The notes beneath the pieces were generated by a model that worked only from the letters and a program-made list of their open reading frames with translations, was not told the origin of the DNA and made no database searches. A stretch of DNA of 64,000 nt from NCBI GenBank assembly GCA_900169235.1, contig FWCC01000235.1, forward strand, positions 1 to 64,000, written 5' to 3'. This DNA comes from Zarea fungicola. Lineage: Eukaryota > Ascomycota > Sordariomycetes > Hypocreales > Cordycipitaceae. This document shows, one piece after another, positions 54,464 to 64,000 of this stretch (positions are counted from its first letter, which is position 1; each line of letters opens with the position of its first letter). The translations under genes and the position numbers were made by a program.

Positions 54464-55315
54464 ATGTCGCACCCTAGAATAGAAGAGGTCTCCGATAGCG
54501 ACCCGGATATGGTCTCTGATCCCGAAGAGGTTGACCTCGACGACTTTGACGAAACCGACATTATGCGCCGAGTCGACCCTCCCAAACCCGCGGCCGCCGC
54601 TGCTGCTCCAACACCATCGGCCACCCAGGCACAGCAGGTCATGCAGCAGATGATGATGAACCCATCCAATACACGCTCCGTCTCCGCCGACGAGCGCGGC
54701 ACCTACGCCGGCTACCAGAGCCTCTACCCCGTTTACTTTGACGCCTCGCGCACCCGGGCCCAAGGCCGACGTGTCGGCTCCGCCCTCGCCGTGCGCAACC
54801 CGCTCGCCCGCGAAATTGCAAACGCCTGCTCGCGCCTGCGCCTCCAGACGGTCCTCGAGCCCGAGAAGACGCACCCCAAGGACTGGGCCAACCCTGGCCG
54901 CGTAAAGGTCGCCCTGAAACCGACGGAAAACGGGCCGGCCCCGACACACAAGATTGCCAACAAGCATCATCTCTACCTCCTCATCGCCCAGCACCTCAAG
55001 GAGAACCCGACGACAGAGCGCTCAGCCGGCCTGCGCGTGCGCATGGGCGGGCAGATCCACCCGCCCGAGGACAAGCCGTACCCAAAGCCGGCTGCCCCAC
55101 GCGGCTGGAAGGTTAACGAATATGTGCCGTATATGAGCGCTGCGATGACGGGTGGTGGCGTCTCGGAGAACTTGTTCAAGGATATTATGAAGGAAATGCA
55201 GGGCGGGGGAGACCCCATGTCGGCGTTGATGGCGAGCCAAGCGGGTGGTGCCAGCGGAAACGCATCAGATGACGGTGGCAAGAAGAAGAAGGACAAGAAA
55301 AAGGGGAGAGCATAA
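54464..55315 (+). CDS. SEC65: Signal recognition particle subunit SRP19/Sec65
   Basis: Binds SRP RNA helices 6 and 8 and prepares SRP54 binding in co-translational targeting to the ER. Intronless, 283 aa from the ATG at 54464; the frame extends 20 codons upstream from a GTG into leader sequence, which is rejected. The N-terminal 80 residues are an acidic, Ala/Gln-rich fungal extension. The SRP19 domain runs from about 86 to 190: YPVYFDASRTRAQGRRV is the conserved opening, and LAREIANACSRL and THPKDWANPGRVKV are family signatures. The C-terminus is a basic GGKKKKDKKKGRA tail, as in yeast Sec65. It is convergent with the dynactin gene. Confidence 0.93.
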   Translation: MSHPRIEEVSDSDPDMVSDPEEVDLDDFDETDIMRRVDPPKPAAAAAAPTPSATQAQQVMQQMMMNPSNTRSVSADERGTYAGYQSLYPVYFDASRTRAQGRRVGSALAVRNPLAREIANACSRLRLQTVLEPEKTHPKDWANPGRVKVALKPTENGPAPTHKIANKHHLYLLIAQHLKENPTTERSAGLRVRMGGQIHPPEDKPYPKPAAPRGWKVNEYVPYMSAAMTGGGVSENLFKDIMKEMQGGGDPMSALMASQAGGASGNASDDGGKKKKDKKKGRA

Positions 55316-55690
55316 AGGCATACCTGAGATATTCGACCTTTTAGAACCCCAAATGGGCCAAGCATTTTAACTGTGGAGAGAGACACTGGAAGGATAGTAA
55401 CTGAATTAGCATACCCATAATCGATTCGTCCCCTGCATAGGGAGTATCGGGCATACCAAAATGAAGGATAGGATATAGAGCACACATGACATGGAATTTA
55501 ATTCTGTTAAAAAAAAGGGGGGGGGGACAAAACAGCGAAAAGGGGGCAAGAACAAAGTAAATTGTACATGGTATAACGCCAAATCAAAGGTATCTTCCAC
55601 TGTCGTGGCCTAGTAATGCTTTTGCCCGACACGGTTCCTGCTTGAATCCGGTACTTCTATGAATATATACATGCCAAAAGGCTTCCATTC
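55316..55690. other. Convergent spacer with A8G10 tract
   Basis: 375 bases between the SRP19 and dynactin stops. A run of 8 A followed by 10 G (55509-55526) is visible. Probably overlapping 3' UTRs; nothing else recognised. Confidence 0.6.
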
Positions 55691-58600
55691 CTAAACAACC
55701 ATGGCTCGTACGCTCTGCAATGCTTCCCACTCGCGCGATCCTACAATCTGAACCCTGCTCCTTGCACTCGATTTAAGCACTTTGCCGTCCGGTCCAGCGA
55801 GACGAATTTGTAGGGAAGCCACGTTTTGGCCTGGGCGTCCAGTGCCGATGTCACGGTTAGAAGAGACCATGAGCGATTCACTCTTCTTCAATACCGAGTC
55901 TTGCCATGACTTCCAAGCTGTGTAATCCTCTGTCTGCTTTGCCGCATAGTATTGTGGTGTTGTCTTGGCTGAGCGCCATGCCAGTCTATCCGTTGGTATC
56001 GACCCGTAGTTGAATACGCCGGCCGACGACGTCATCTTGACAAGTTCGCTGAGCACGTCCTTGCCCTCAGCCACAACCAAAGCCTTGCGCTGCTCCACTG
56101 GGGTCGTAGACTGTTTCAGCGGTGCTGCGAGCCAGTCGTAGCCTTGCTGCTCTGTTAAACGAGCCCTCCTGTTATCTTCACGCAAGTAACGTATTGCAGA
56201 CTGCAGGCTGTTGATATCGTTCTTGAGAGCATCCATCTCGCGCGCTGTAGCAACTGCACGCTCTTGTCCAGCCTTGTTCCCGGCGGCATCTGCACCATCA
56301 GCATAAGCACGGTTGTCGCTCGCAACTTTCTTCCACTTGTCCCGCTCTGATTCCAGAATCTTCAGTTCTCTGTCCTGCTTCTCAATATCGTCCATTAAGC
56401 TAGCGGCATGCTCATTGGAAACCTGCAGATCAGTCTGCAGAGCATTGATACGCTCAATGTTGGCCTGTGCATCACGCATGCGAGATTCAAGGGTCTCAAT
56501 CTTTAGGGCAGCGGTACTGAGATGCTCATCACGCTGGGCAATGGTTCGTCGGGCCTCGCTATACTCGTTCTTCAGACGGCGAAGCTCCTCTTCCGCATCT
56601 ATCGGTACAGCCTTCAAAGCCTTCAGCTCTAGTGAGCGAAGCTTCCACGGTGCAGGGCCAATATCAAACTCGCGAGTCTGGCCGAGATCTGTTGCCAAAC
56701 CAACAACTTCAGACACTTGGGTTTGAAGGTTGCGTAACTGGGACAAATACAGTGAGAGCATATCGGATTCACTTGAGGCTGTGGTTTCCAGGACAGCAGC
56801 ATGGATGGTATTTTGCACATCTGAGTACGTGAAGGGGTCCGTGCGACCTTCGTCCTGCGTGAACAGAGCGTGGAGACGAGCACCAATCTTACGAGACATG
56901 ATTGCAAGTGCTTCACTAGAAGTTTGGCAAGACTCAAACAAGCCTCGACTCTCTGGTGACAGCGAAAGTGATCTAGTCTTGAGATCCTCTAAAGCTCGCA
57001 CGGCTTTGCCAGCAATGACCTTGGTGCTTCGTGTCTGTGTAATAACGCTTTCAAACTTCTTGGTGAATAGCTGATTCATCTCCTCGTCTACACCATCTGC
57101 AGAAACTGTACGCTCGACCATAACACGGGTAGCGTTGAACGAGATGGCAGCAGACTCAAGGTGGCTTTGGATAATGACAGCCTTCATGTGAGATTCGTCG
57201 GCATATCCAGGTGCGTCATCAGCGAGGTGGACCTCACCCAAATGCGACATCAGAGCAATCGTACGCTGCAATTCTTCGGCGCACTGCTTCTCTTTCAGAT
57301 CATCCTTCCGAAGTGCATCAATCCAGCCATTCAGAGCGCGCTCGACTGGCTCCACTTCAAGCAAAGCATTCTGGTAGTTGGAGAACTGGGCCAAGGAGCA
57401 GTGGCTCATGTCGTTGGAAAATCTGTCACACATTGCTGCAACCCATGTCAACTTGTCAGAAGCATCGCATCCAGCAAAGACATCATCCTCGTGGCCTGGC
57501 TGTGGTTGCCCGTTGAGCTTCTCCTTGATAAATCCGCTGAGCAGGTTAGACTTGAATGCCAGTCTCCGGAAGCGCAAGAGTGAGAGAACAGAGTCTTGTT
57601 CCTCTTTGTATGTGTCAGGGAGGAAAAGTTTGACGATTTCCAAATGCTGCTCGGCTTCTTGGGCTTCGAGACGTCGCATTTCAAGCTCAATTGTCTTGAC
57701 TTGGGCTTTGGCTGCAGAGATCTGCAACTTCATATTCAGATCCATCATGGCGCGGGAGCGATCGTTTAGCTTCTCGGACTCGCCTTCTGTGACAGCCTGC
57801 GAAGCCCGCATGTCATCCAAGTCTGTCTGTAGATTTGTAACGAGCTCACGGAATCTGGATAGTGTATATTCCATGTCCTCGAAATTTTCTTCTTGTTGAG
57901 CGGCCCGACGGGCTTGCTCGGCGATGACACTGTCTCTGAAATCGAGTTCTTCCTGTAGCTCTTTCTCATTTTGCACGTGATTTATCTCGAGCTCGTCGTT
58001 AATTTCCTTGAGGTTTTCCAAGTCCTCAATCACAGCCTTTAGTTCCTCCATCTGCTCCGATAGACTCATATTTCGTTCAGTAAGGTCTTCAATCATATCC
58101 TCGGCACCAAGAGCAGTGTCCAATTGAGAGCGAAGGTCATCAACCGCGGCCTCAGCTTGCTGGAGCTTTTCCTTGGTCTTTTCGTGCAATTCCTTGGTAG
58201 TAGTGAGCTCACGAAGGTCCTCTTCTAGTAGAGCGATTTGGGATTTAAGGTCCTCTTCTTGCTCTTGAGTGATATCTCGTAGTCGAATCAGGGCCTCGCG
58301 GAGACGCTCATTCGTGCGCTCCATCTGCATCCAGTTTGCACTTGTCCTCTCCTCTGATGTCATGCCTTTACTGTATTCGGCATTTTCCTCGCGGAGAATT
58401 TCGACTTCCAGTTCCAGCTCTTCCGCCTTTTGCTGGACAGCCTCAAGTTCAACCTTGATAACTTCATAGTTCTCCTCCGCCATCTCACGGTCCAGTGTTG
58501 CAAGCTCCAAGGCTGTGTCGTGGTCAGCCTGCAGGGCCTCGACCGATTCGAATCTTACTTCTGCCTCCTTCAGTTCTTTCCGGAGCTCTACCAACTCCTG

Positions 58601-59748
58601 CTGCTGTGGTTGGTATTTTGCTTGCAATTTTTGGATAACGTCCGAGAATTTGTCTCTTTCGCCTTGGACCTTTTCCAGTTGTTTCAACTTATCTCGGTCC
58701 TCCAGGCGTTTTCGTTCCAAAACTTTTAGCTTCGCCTTTAAATCTTCGACTTCTTTATTGGGGAGACTGCCAGAAACCGATCGAGGAACAGCTCCTTGTG
58801 TGGATGGTTTTTGCATAATGTTGGACGCAGCAGCCATCTTTTCCAGGTTATTCGTCTTGGCCATGACAGGGCTCTTGGGTTGTGGAGACAATATTTCGGC
58901 ATCGCTTTTTATCGGTGAGTTGGGCTCAGTTTCGCCGCTTCTTGAGCCTGTGTTGCTGTCGCCGCCTGCTTGTGAGTCTGCCGAAGGTCGTCGGCCTGGG
59001 TCTGGGCGTCGAAAGCCTGCAGGAAGGGGCCCCCTCCCACTTGCCGAGCGTGTATGTGATATACTATTTCGTGAGACCGAGGCTACAGAGGACACTGACG
59101 CTTGCCGCGTGTTACGAGATGCTGGGACAGCAGGAGGTCCCATGGATGTCCGTTGGCCTGAGACCGAGGTACGAGAGCGCGCTCCCGCCGATGCGACTCT
59201 AGCATTTGATGGTGTTCCTGTCCGCGAGGCTGCGGCACTAGATGCAGCACTTAAAGGTTTTGTTGGGGACTTTGTGGGGGACTGCGTGAATGTCAGCACG
59301 CTTCATTTACACGGTGCGCAGATGCATATACCGCAGAGCCAGGAAGTCTCCCTATGCTAGCAGGTCGTGTTGTTCTAGGGACCGGGCTCGGACTCGGAGC
59401 ATTGAGACTCTTTCGTTTATTTAGTGCGGCATCATTTCCAATAGAAGCACGGTTGGCGCCTGGATTGATGAAGCTATTCGGGCGGGGAGGTTTCTTGACT
59501 CCTGGCTTGCTAGGTGGCGGAGGTTGTGCAATAATCGTGGCCATCATCGGCTTCACAAACATGCCATAGCCCATGGGGCAGTCGAAGTAGCGTTGGCCTT
59601 GAACGCTGCCATCGTTTTTGCCTGTCTTGTCATCGAGCTCGACCCCTATCCACTCTCCCACCTGAAAGCTTGTTTGCCCAGCAAACCGCACCGTGGCTTT
59701 ACGCCCATCGTTGAGCTGTACAATCTGACCCGGTTTAAAATCAGGCAT
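55691..59748 (-). CDS. Dynactin p150Glued subunit
   Basis: Largest dynactin arm protein; it links cytoplasmic dynein to microtubules and cargo for nuclear and endosome movement in hyphae (Neurospora ro-3, yeast Nip100). Exon 1 is 59748..59332, intron 59331..59282 (50 bp, GTATAT..CGCAG, branch GCTGAC), exon 2 59281..55691; 1335 aa, normal for fungal p150. The N-terminal CAP-Gly domain (residues 1-70) has the GKNDGSVQGQRYF signature that contacts tubulin and EB1. A Ser/Pro/Arg-rich basic region follows to about 300. Long coiled coils run about 310-690, a globular dynactin-family region (about 700-1000, including LRFRRLAFKSNLLSGFIKEK) follows, and a second coiled coil lies about 1060-1190. An alternative donor in the same stretch gives a 29-bp intron, too short to splice. 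The start at 59748 begins directly with the CAP-Gly domain. Confidence 0.95.
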
Positions 59749-60325
59749 TATGAGTGTTCTTTGGGCAATATGCGCATCGTGGCGCAAGTGCGTCCAATGT
59801 TGTTGCTGATGTTGTATAGTATTGACGGACAGTATTGGAGCTTGATGGGGCTTCCTACAAGCTTGTGCAGTCACTGCTCTGCAGTCTCGACAGCACCTAG
59901 GCCCACTATAACTAATCGCACCGACGCGTCCGCCAGGAGGAACCCGCGCCGTCCTGACAGGGTACGTGCCTACATCCACGCTTTTTGCCTTGGATCCAAG
60001 GCATACAGACGTCAATGGCTGGCTTATTGCTCACTGGTGCAACACTCACCCACACGAAAGTTAAAATGAGAGACATTGTGGGCAAACATCCCACCAAGAT
60101 GCCGCCGTATGTCGAATTCAAACAAGACATTGTGCCTTCTTTTATTAATACATTCAATCGTCACTCAATGTGAGGTGTGACGGGAGCTATGGGTATCTGT
60201 GTCTATAATCCGGAGCGGCTCTACTACTGCGCCAATGTCCCAACTCATCGACGAGATCCTCTTCCCGTATTCCCAAACGTCAAAAGCATTAAAAAAAAAA
60301 AAAGCTCCGCTTAAACATTATCCAT
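59749..60325. other. Intergenic region between two minus-strand genes
   Basis: 577 bases holding the 3' end of the HMG gene's transcript and the dynactin promoter/leader. A short poly-A run lies near 60290. No further feature. Confidence 0.55.
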
Positions 60326-62411
60326 TTAATCATCTCTCCAGTTTGGAGGTGCAATATTTTGGAAACCCCCGTCTCTCATCCATTCAACCAGTTCAAATGC
60401 CATTCGGCGCTCCGTTGCCTCATCAATAGTCGTGCCCCGCGCAATTCGGACAACTAGAAGACCCATGCGTTTCACACACTCCACGGCCCCGGATTTCTTG
60501 ATTTCGTCGTCGTCGCTCGGCTGCACATACACTACCAAGTCCGCATTGGGTGTTCCACGCCACATACTCGCCATCCATTGCCAGTGATCTTGTGGCGAAT
60601 ACATGTCCGAGTTCGGTGTACTGCATGCGAACTTATCCGATAAAGTCAAGCTGTAGCCATCCTTCATAAGAGCAACTGGTATCTTGGAAGAAGGCGATGG
60701 GCCTGTTGACGCTTCTGTACCCTTTACTGTGCCAGCATCTCTCCTCCCTGTCTGACGGGAGTCAGTTGCAGAACTGGAGTCCGGCATGGCCATACCCGTA
60801 ACGTGGGCAGTAATCTGTTTCGTCTTTTCCTGCCAGGATATGATAGTATGAAGATACGTAAGGAAACTGGTTTCAGGAGCAAGCAATTTGGAATCGACTG
60901 TTTCGACCACAGTCCCCGAGTCTGGCACCCATGAGCGAAGTGACACCTCGCTGCAGGCAAGTAACGCATTTTCAACAGCTTGTCCAACGTTATGGAGCAT
61001 CTGCGGATTTGGACCTTCAACAGCAATGAGTGCGCCTCTAGGTTCCACAGGCGACCTTGCAAGCTCGCCAGAGGGAACTGAGAGAGGTCTCGAAACTCTC
61101 GACAATACACTCAGTTTCCGCTTAAACGGTATAGCCATAACTGCTTCTTCAATACTACTGGACCGCTTTTCTTGAGGTACAGGGAGCGCAAACACAGGAG
61201 ATGACAGCATTGATTGCCGCATATCCAACTTGTGCGCGCGCACTGGTGAAGGCGATACAGCGGTCTGTAGCGGCGGCAGCCTCAAAGATTCATCGAAACC
61301 ACTATGACGTCGGGTAGGTTCCTGTTCGACCCAGGAGGCCGCGCCAGGTGGTCGAGGTGGTGGCGGCATGGGCCCACTATGCGATCTCGGAATCGTGCTG
61401 AGCTCCGTGAATGTATTAGGGGGGTAAGGTCTCATCGTCGAGTATGAGCTACTTTCTGGTGATGCTCGCATCGAGTCTGTAGGGCCATCGCTAAATGCCC
61501 CATGCAGACGGCTCACAGCGTGGTAGTTTCCAGCTCCGTTTGCTCGCCGACGCTTAGCATCTGGCGAAGTGGGATCATCTTCGTAGCCTCGTACAGGAGG
61601 CAATTGTTGATGTGGCATTGGTAATGTACTGACTGGTGATAGTTCCATACTCAGCCTCCTCGGTGTGGACGTATCCAGGCGATGGAGAGTGGGTTGGCCA
61701 TGCTGGCCGATTTTGACAGATGGAGGTGTGGCGACAGGTGTTGATGGTGTTCGTGGAGTCGCGATGGTACGCCCATTGCATTTCATACAGCGTCCCGACT
61801 CTTCCCCTGATGGTGTATTCGGCCAACTCCCTTGGACCTTACTTCCTCTCCTAGGCTGATACCTGTAGTTGGGATACTGGTGCTGATGCCGCTGCTTTTC
61901 TTCTTCTGCTAACTTTTTCCATGTCTCTTTGACGGCTTCTGCCTCGTGTTTCCACTTTTCTCCAATGATTTTGGAAATTTCCGGATTTGATAGCTTGGGG
62001 TTATCCGCCGTGACTTGTGATTGGTGATGCTGGCGGTACAAAATAAAGGCTATAATACATGTTAGTGGGAGGGATAGTGGACGGCGGACAAGTGTCAAAC
62101 GAACCGTTGCGGGGGCGAGGTATCTTTGGTGTTGGTGTACAGAGGCATATAGCATCTCTGGAAGTCTCTGGCCTCATAGCCGGACCAGACGTGTTGATGC
62201 TCAGTTGCTCGTATAGGCCATGAGTTGCATCAGCAGAAGCCAGTGACGCGGCCCGTTTTCTGGTAAAACTTGAACTCCCAGGACTAGGTGATCGTCGGGG
62301 AGCGAAAACTCCCTGGGGACCACCTACCCTGACAGCCCTATCAAGATCCATGTGGTGGTGTGACGCCGTGTCATGAATGGGTCTGGGAGCAAAGGACAAG
62401 ACTTGTGTCAT
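60326..62411 (-). CDS. MATA-type HMG-box transcription factor (Ste11/FMF-1/Rox1-like)
   Basis: Sequence-specific HMG-box regulator of the fungal mating/stress class. Exon 1 is 62411..62105, intron 62104..62050 (55 bp, GTTCGT..TATAG), exon 2 62049..60326; 676 aa. The splice falls inside the HMG box and joins KIPRPRN to AFILYRQHH, so the box spans about 97-167: it continues PEISKIIGEKWKHEAEAVKETW, then KKLAEEEKQRHQHQYPNYRY. This is the MATA-HMG subclass (HMG box preceded by RPRN). The rest is Ser/Pro-rich low complexity, plus a conserved-looking C-terminal block ending TPNADLVVYVQPSDDD and FELVEWMRDGGFQ. Homologues include S. pombe Ste11 (sexual development) and Neurospora FMF-1; budding-yeast Rox1 is a more distant repressor. 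No MAT-locus neighbours (APN2, SLA2) are present, so it is not the mating-type gene. Confidence 0.87.
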
Positions 62412-64000
62412 AGTTGAATGCCAGCAAACTGACGCTCAAAACTGGCAAGGATCGTGCGGCACGTTACACCAGCTCCCCCGAAGGGTAAATGGTGCAAGGA
62501 CGTGTCGAAACTTGCTACGGATTTAGTGAACAATAAGGCGTCAAATGAGACTATCAAAGACCACTAATTGGTTAGAGCCGCGGGGGCTACTGTCGTATGG
62601 TTGGGCGAGAGCCGTTGCACAGCGTGTTGCAAACAATGCTTGTGGCTTGTCGGATCGTTTTCAACAAGAGCTGGTCGAAACACACAAAGAAGGGTGTATG
62701 GACAAGGTTTGTTAGTGAAGGCGCGATCCGCTCATCATTCGTCTTGTACCAACAAAACTGCCTATTGGTGGGCGTCGACACAACCAGGGTGAGGGAGCCT
62801 GAACGTTGACAGGCAGTGAACGTATCTTTCTCCAGCGAGTGTTGGCGCTACTCCCTGGCTCAAGAGGGTGCGCACGGTGTAAGGATCGGAGGAGCCAAAG
62901 AAAGGCAGAGCTCAAACCAGCAAACGGCCAGTTCACGCTCGTGAATCAAATGGGGCAGGTAAACGAGTGGCCGCTTAGGATGGGAGCAAATTTCCTGGGA
63001 GACAAAAAAGCGATGGTCTAGCTGTGCAGATAAGGACGGACCCCAAGAAAGAGGCAAAGTAGGGAATGGATGAAGAAAAGGCCAGCAAGGAACGACTTTG
63101 CTGCTGATCCGGCAGACAGCGCTCTCTTCGAAAGACGGCCGTAGAGGAAGGCGGGTATACGACAAGAGTGAAAAAGGGAACAAAAGCATTCATGGACAAA
63201 GGTGACGCAGAACAAAAGGTATTATATCGTCCAAGAAGGAAGAAAGAGGGCACAGGTTCCGGGTCGTGTTCCAGCTAAGCTGATGGATACCTATGTCCAG
63301 CATACCCATTCTTTGATCAACTCCGCCAAGGTGCCTTTGCCAGGCTGGGCAAGCTTTCGTTGCCAAAAGAATATGGAGAAGCAGCAGGGACGGGGAAGAA
63401 TAGACGGCGTCCAAGACAGCACTACTGGGTGCCTCTACACTCCTCCTTCGTCGCTCGCCCCGGGGTCTCCCCTCCCACCAACACACTTTCAGACACGCTG
63501 CTCGTTTTTTTCTCCTAAAGACAAAAAAAATCTCCGCCCGAAAAGGTTTCCTAGCCCCTTGTCAGCGTTGTTTCCATCCACACTGGAAAGGCTAAGCCCA
63601 GCCTCGCCAAAGGACGACAATGTGGCCGCGCGCCCCGGAGGAATGTGCGGCGTGAAACCCTCTGGAATGGGCGGCTCTGAGACAACCAAAAAACGAAAAG
63701 CCTCAGCAAAACGACAGCCAGGCCCACCAAGTCGCCAGTGAGAGGGTGTGGTCGCGCCCCAATTTCATCCTCACTGAGAAAAAAGTATACTTTCTTCACA
63801 CGTGATGGGGGACAGTTCGCAAGGTTTGTTGCTGTTTGGCCTCGCCTCTTTTTGCATTTACAGTGTGTCCTTTGTGGGTTGACTTTACCCGGAAGAGGGA
63901 AGTGGGAAACAGAATCGGTTTGTTCGTGTGGTTTTTTGCGTGACCCCATTGTTACAAAGCTTATAAAGAACTGACAGCTCATTTACGCCCCCAAAAAGCA
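62412..64000. other. Gene-free right edge, HMG-gene upstream region
   Basis: About 1.6 kb. A 179-codon plus frame at 63202..63741 is Lys/Pro/Gln-rich with no domain and no splice partners, so it is not called. The rest is probably the HMG gene's promoter/leader. I see no RNA gene or repeat. Confidence 0.5.

Noticed and set aside
59282..59310. 29-bp intron donor GTAAATG in the dynactin gene
   Set aside because: Too short for splicing; the upstream GTATAT donor gives a normal 50-bp intron and the same reading frame.
60326..62411. Mating-type locus
   Set aside because: HMG box is MATA-type, but no APN2, SLA2, alpha-box or other MAT neighbours are present; the protein matches Ste11/FMF-1-like factors instead.
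63202..63741. 179-codon plus-strand frame near the right edge
   Set aside because: Lys/Pro/Gln-rich low complexity, no motif or splice partners.

Overview
The window is chromosomal DNA of a filamentous ascomycete. The evidence is short spliceosomal introns (50-222 bp, GT..AG, several with CTAAC/CTGAC branch sites), long intergenic leaders, no operons, and fungal families: a copper-fist regulator, a C2H2 zinc finger plus fungal transcription-factor domain, a MATA-type HMG factor, an FRE ferric reductase, a TAKA-type alpha-amylase and an Mtr-like amino-acid transporter. The protein set looks like Sordariomycetes, perhaps Hypocreales; that placement is inference from remembered homologues. I see 23 protein genes. 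I see no tRNA or rRNA, no intact transposon and no CRISPR.

Layout, 0-14.3 kb: SDR oxidoreductase (+), Mtr-like amino-acid transporter (-, convergent with the SDR), a gene-free stretch with an unresolved poly-C tract containing Ns, mitochondrial ETF-ubiquinone oxidoreductase (+), 3.5 kb without a convincing gene, TATA-binding protein (+), and a DAO-family FAD oxidase (+). 14.7-30.9 kb: U2 snRNP-associated SURP/CID protein (+), copper-fist regulator (+), beta-lactamase-like serine hydrolase (-), an SR-rich protein probably of nuclear RNA metabolism (+), EFM7-type methyltransferase (+), PhyH-family dioxygenase (+), and a seven-helix membrane protein (-).

32.9-48.2 kb: secreted alpha-amylase (+), ferric/cupric reductase (-), a small secreted, probably GPI-anchored protein (-), a 4 kb gene-free stretch, a C2H2/fungal_trans regulator (+), and a nitronate monooxygenase (+). 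50.1-62.4 kb: an orphan 216-aa protein (+), a rhizobial-type asparaginase (-), a bacterial-looking extended SDR (+), SRP19/Sec65 (+), dynactin p150Glued (-) and an HMG-box regulator (-). The last 1.6 kb has no supported gene.

Most genes are unrelated housekeeping neighbours rather than a pathway cluster. Two functional links deserve attention. First, a Mac1/GRISEA-like copper regulator lies 14 kb from an FRE reductase whose upstream region carries a Mac1-site-like core and GATA motifs. Second, two adjacent intronless enzymes at 51-54 kb have a prokaryotic look. I found no convincing novel multi-gene system. Gene models were joined by hand from frame continuity and splice signals; base positions near 44.56 kb may be off by one.
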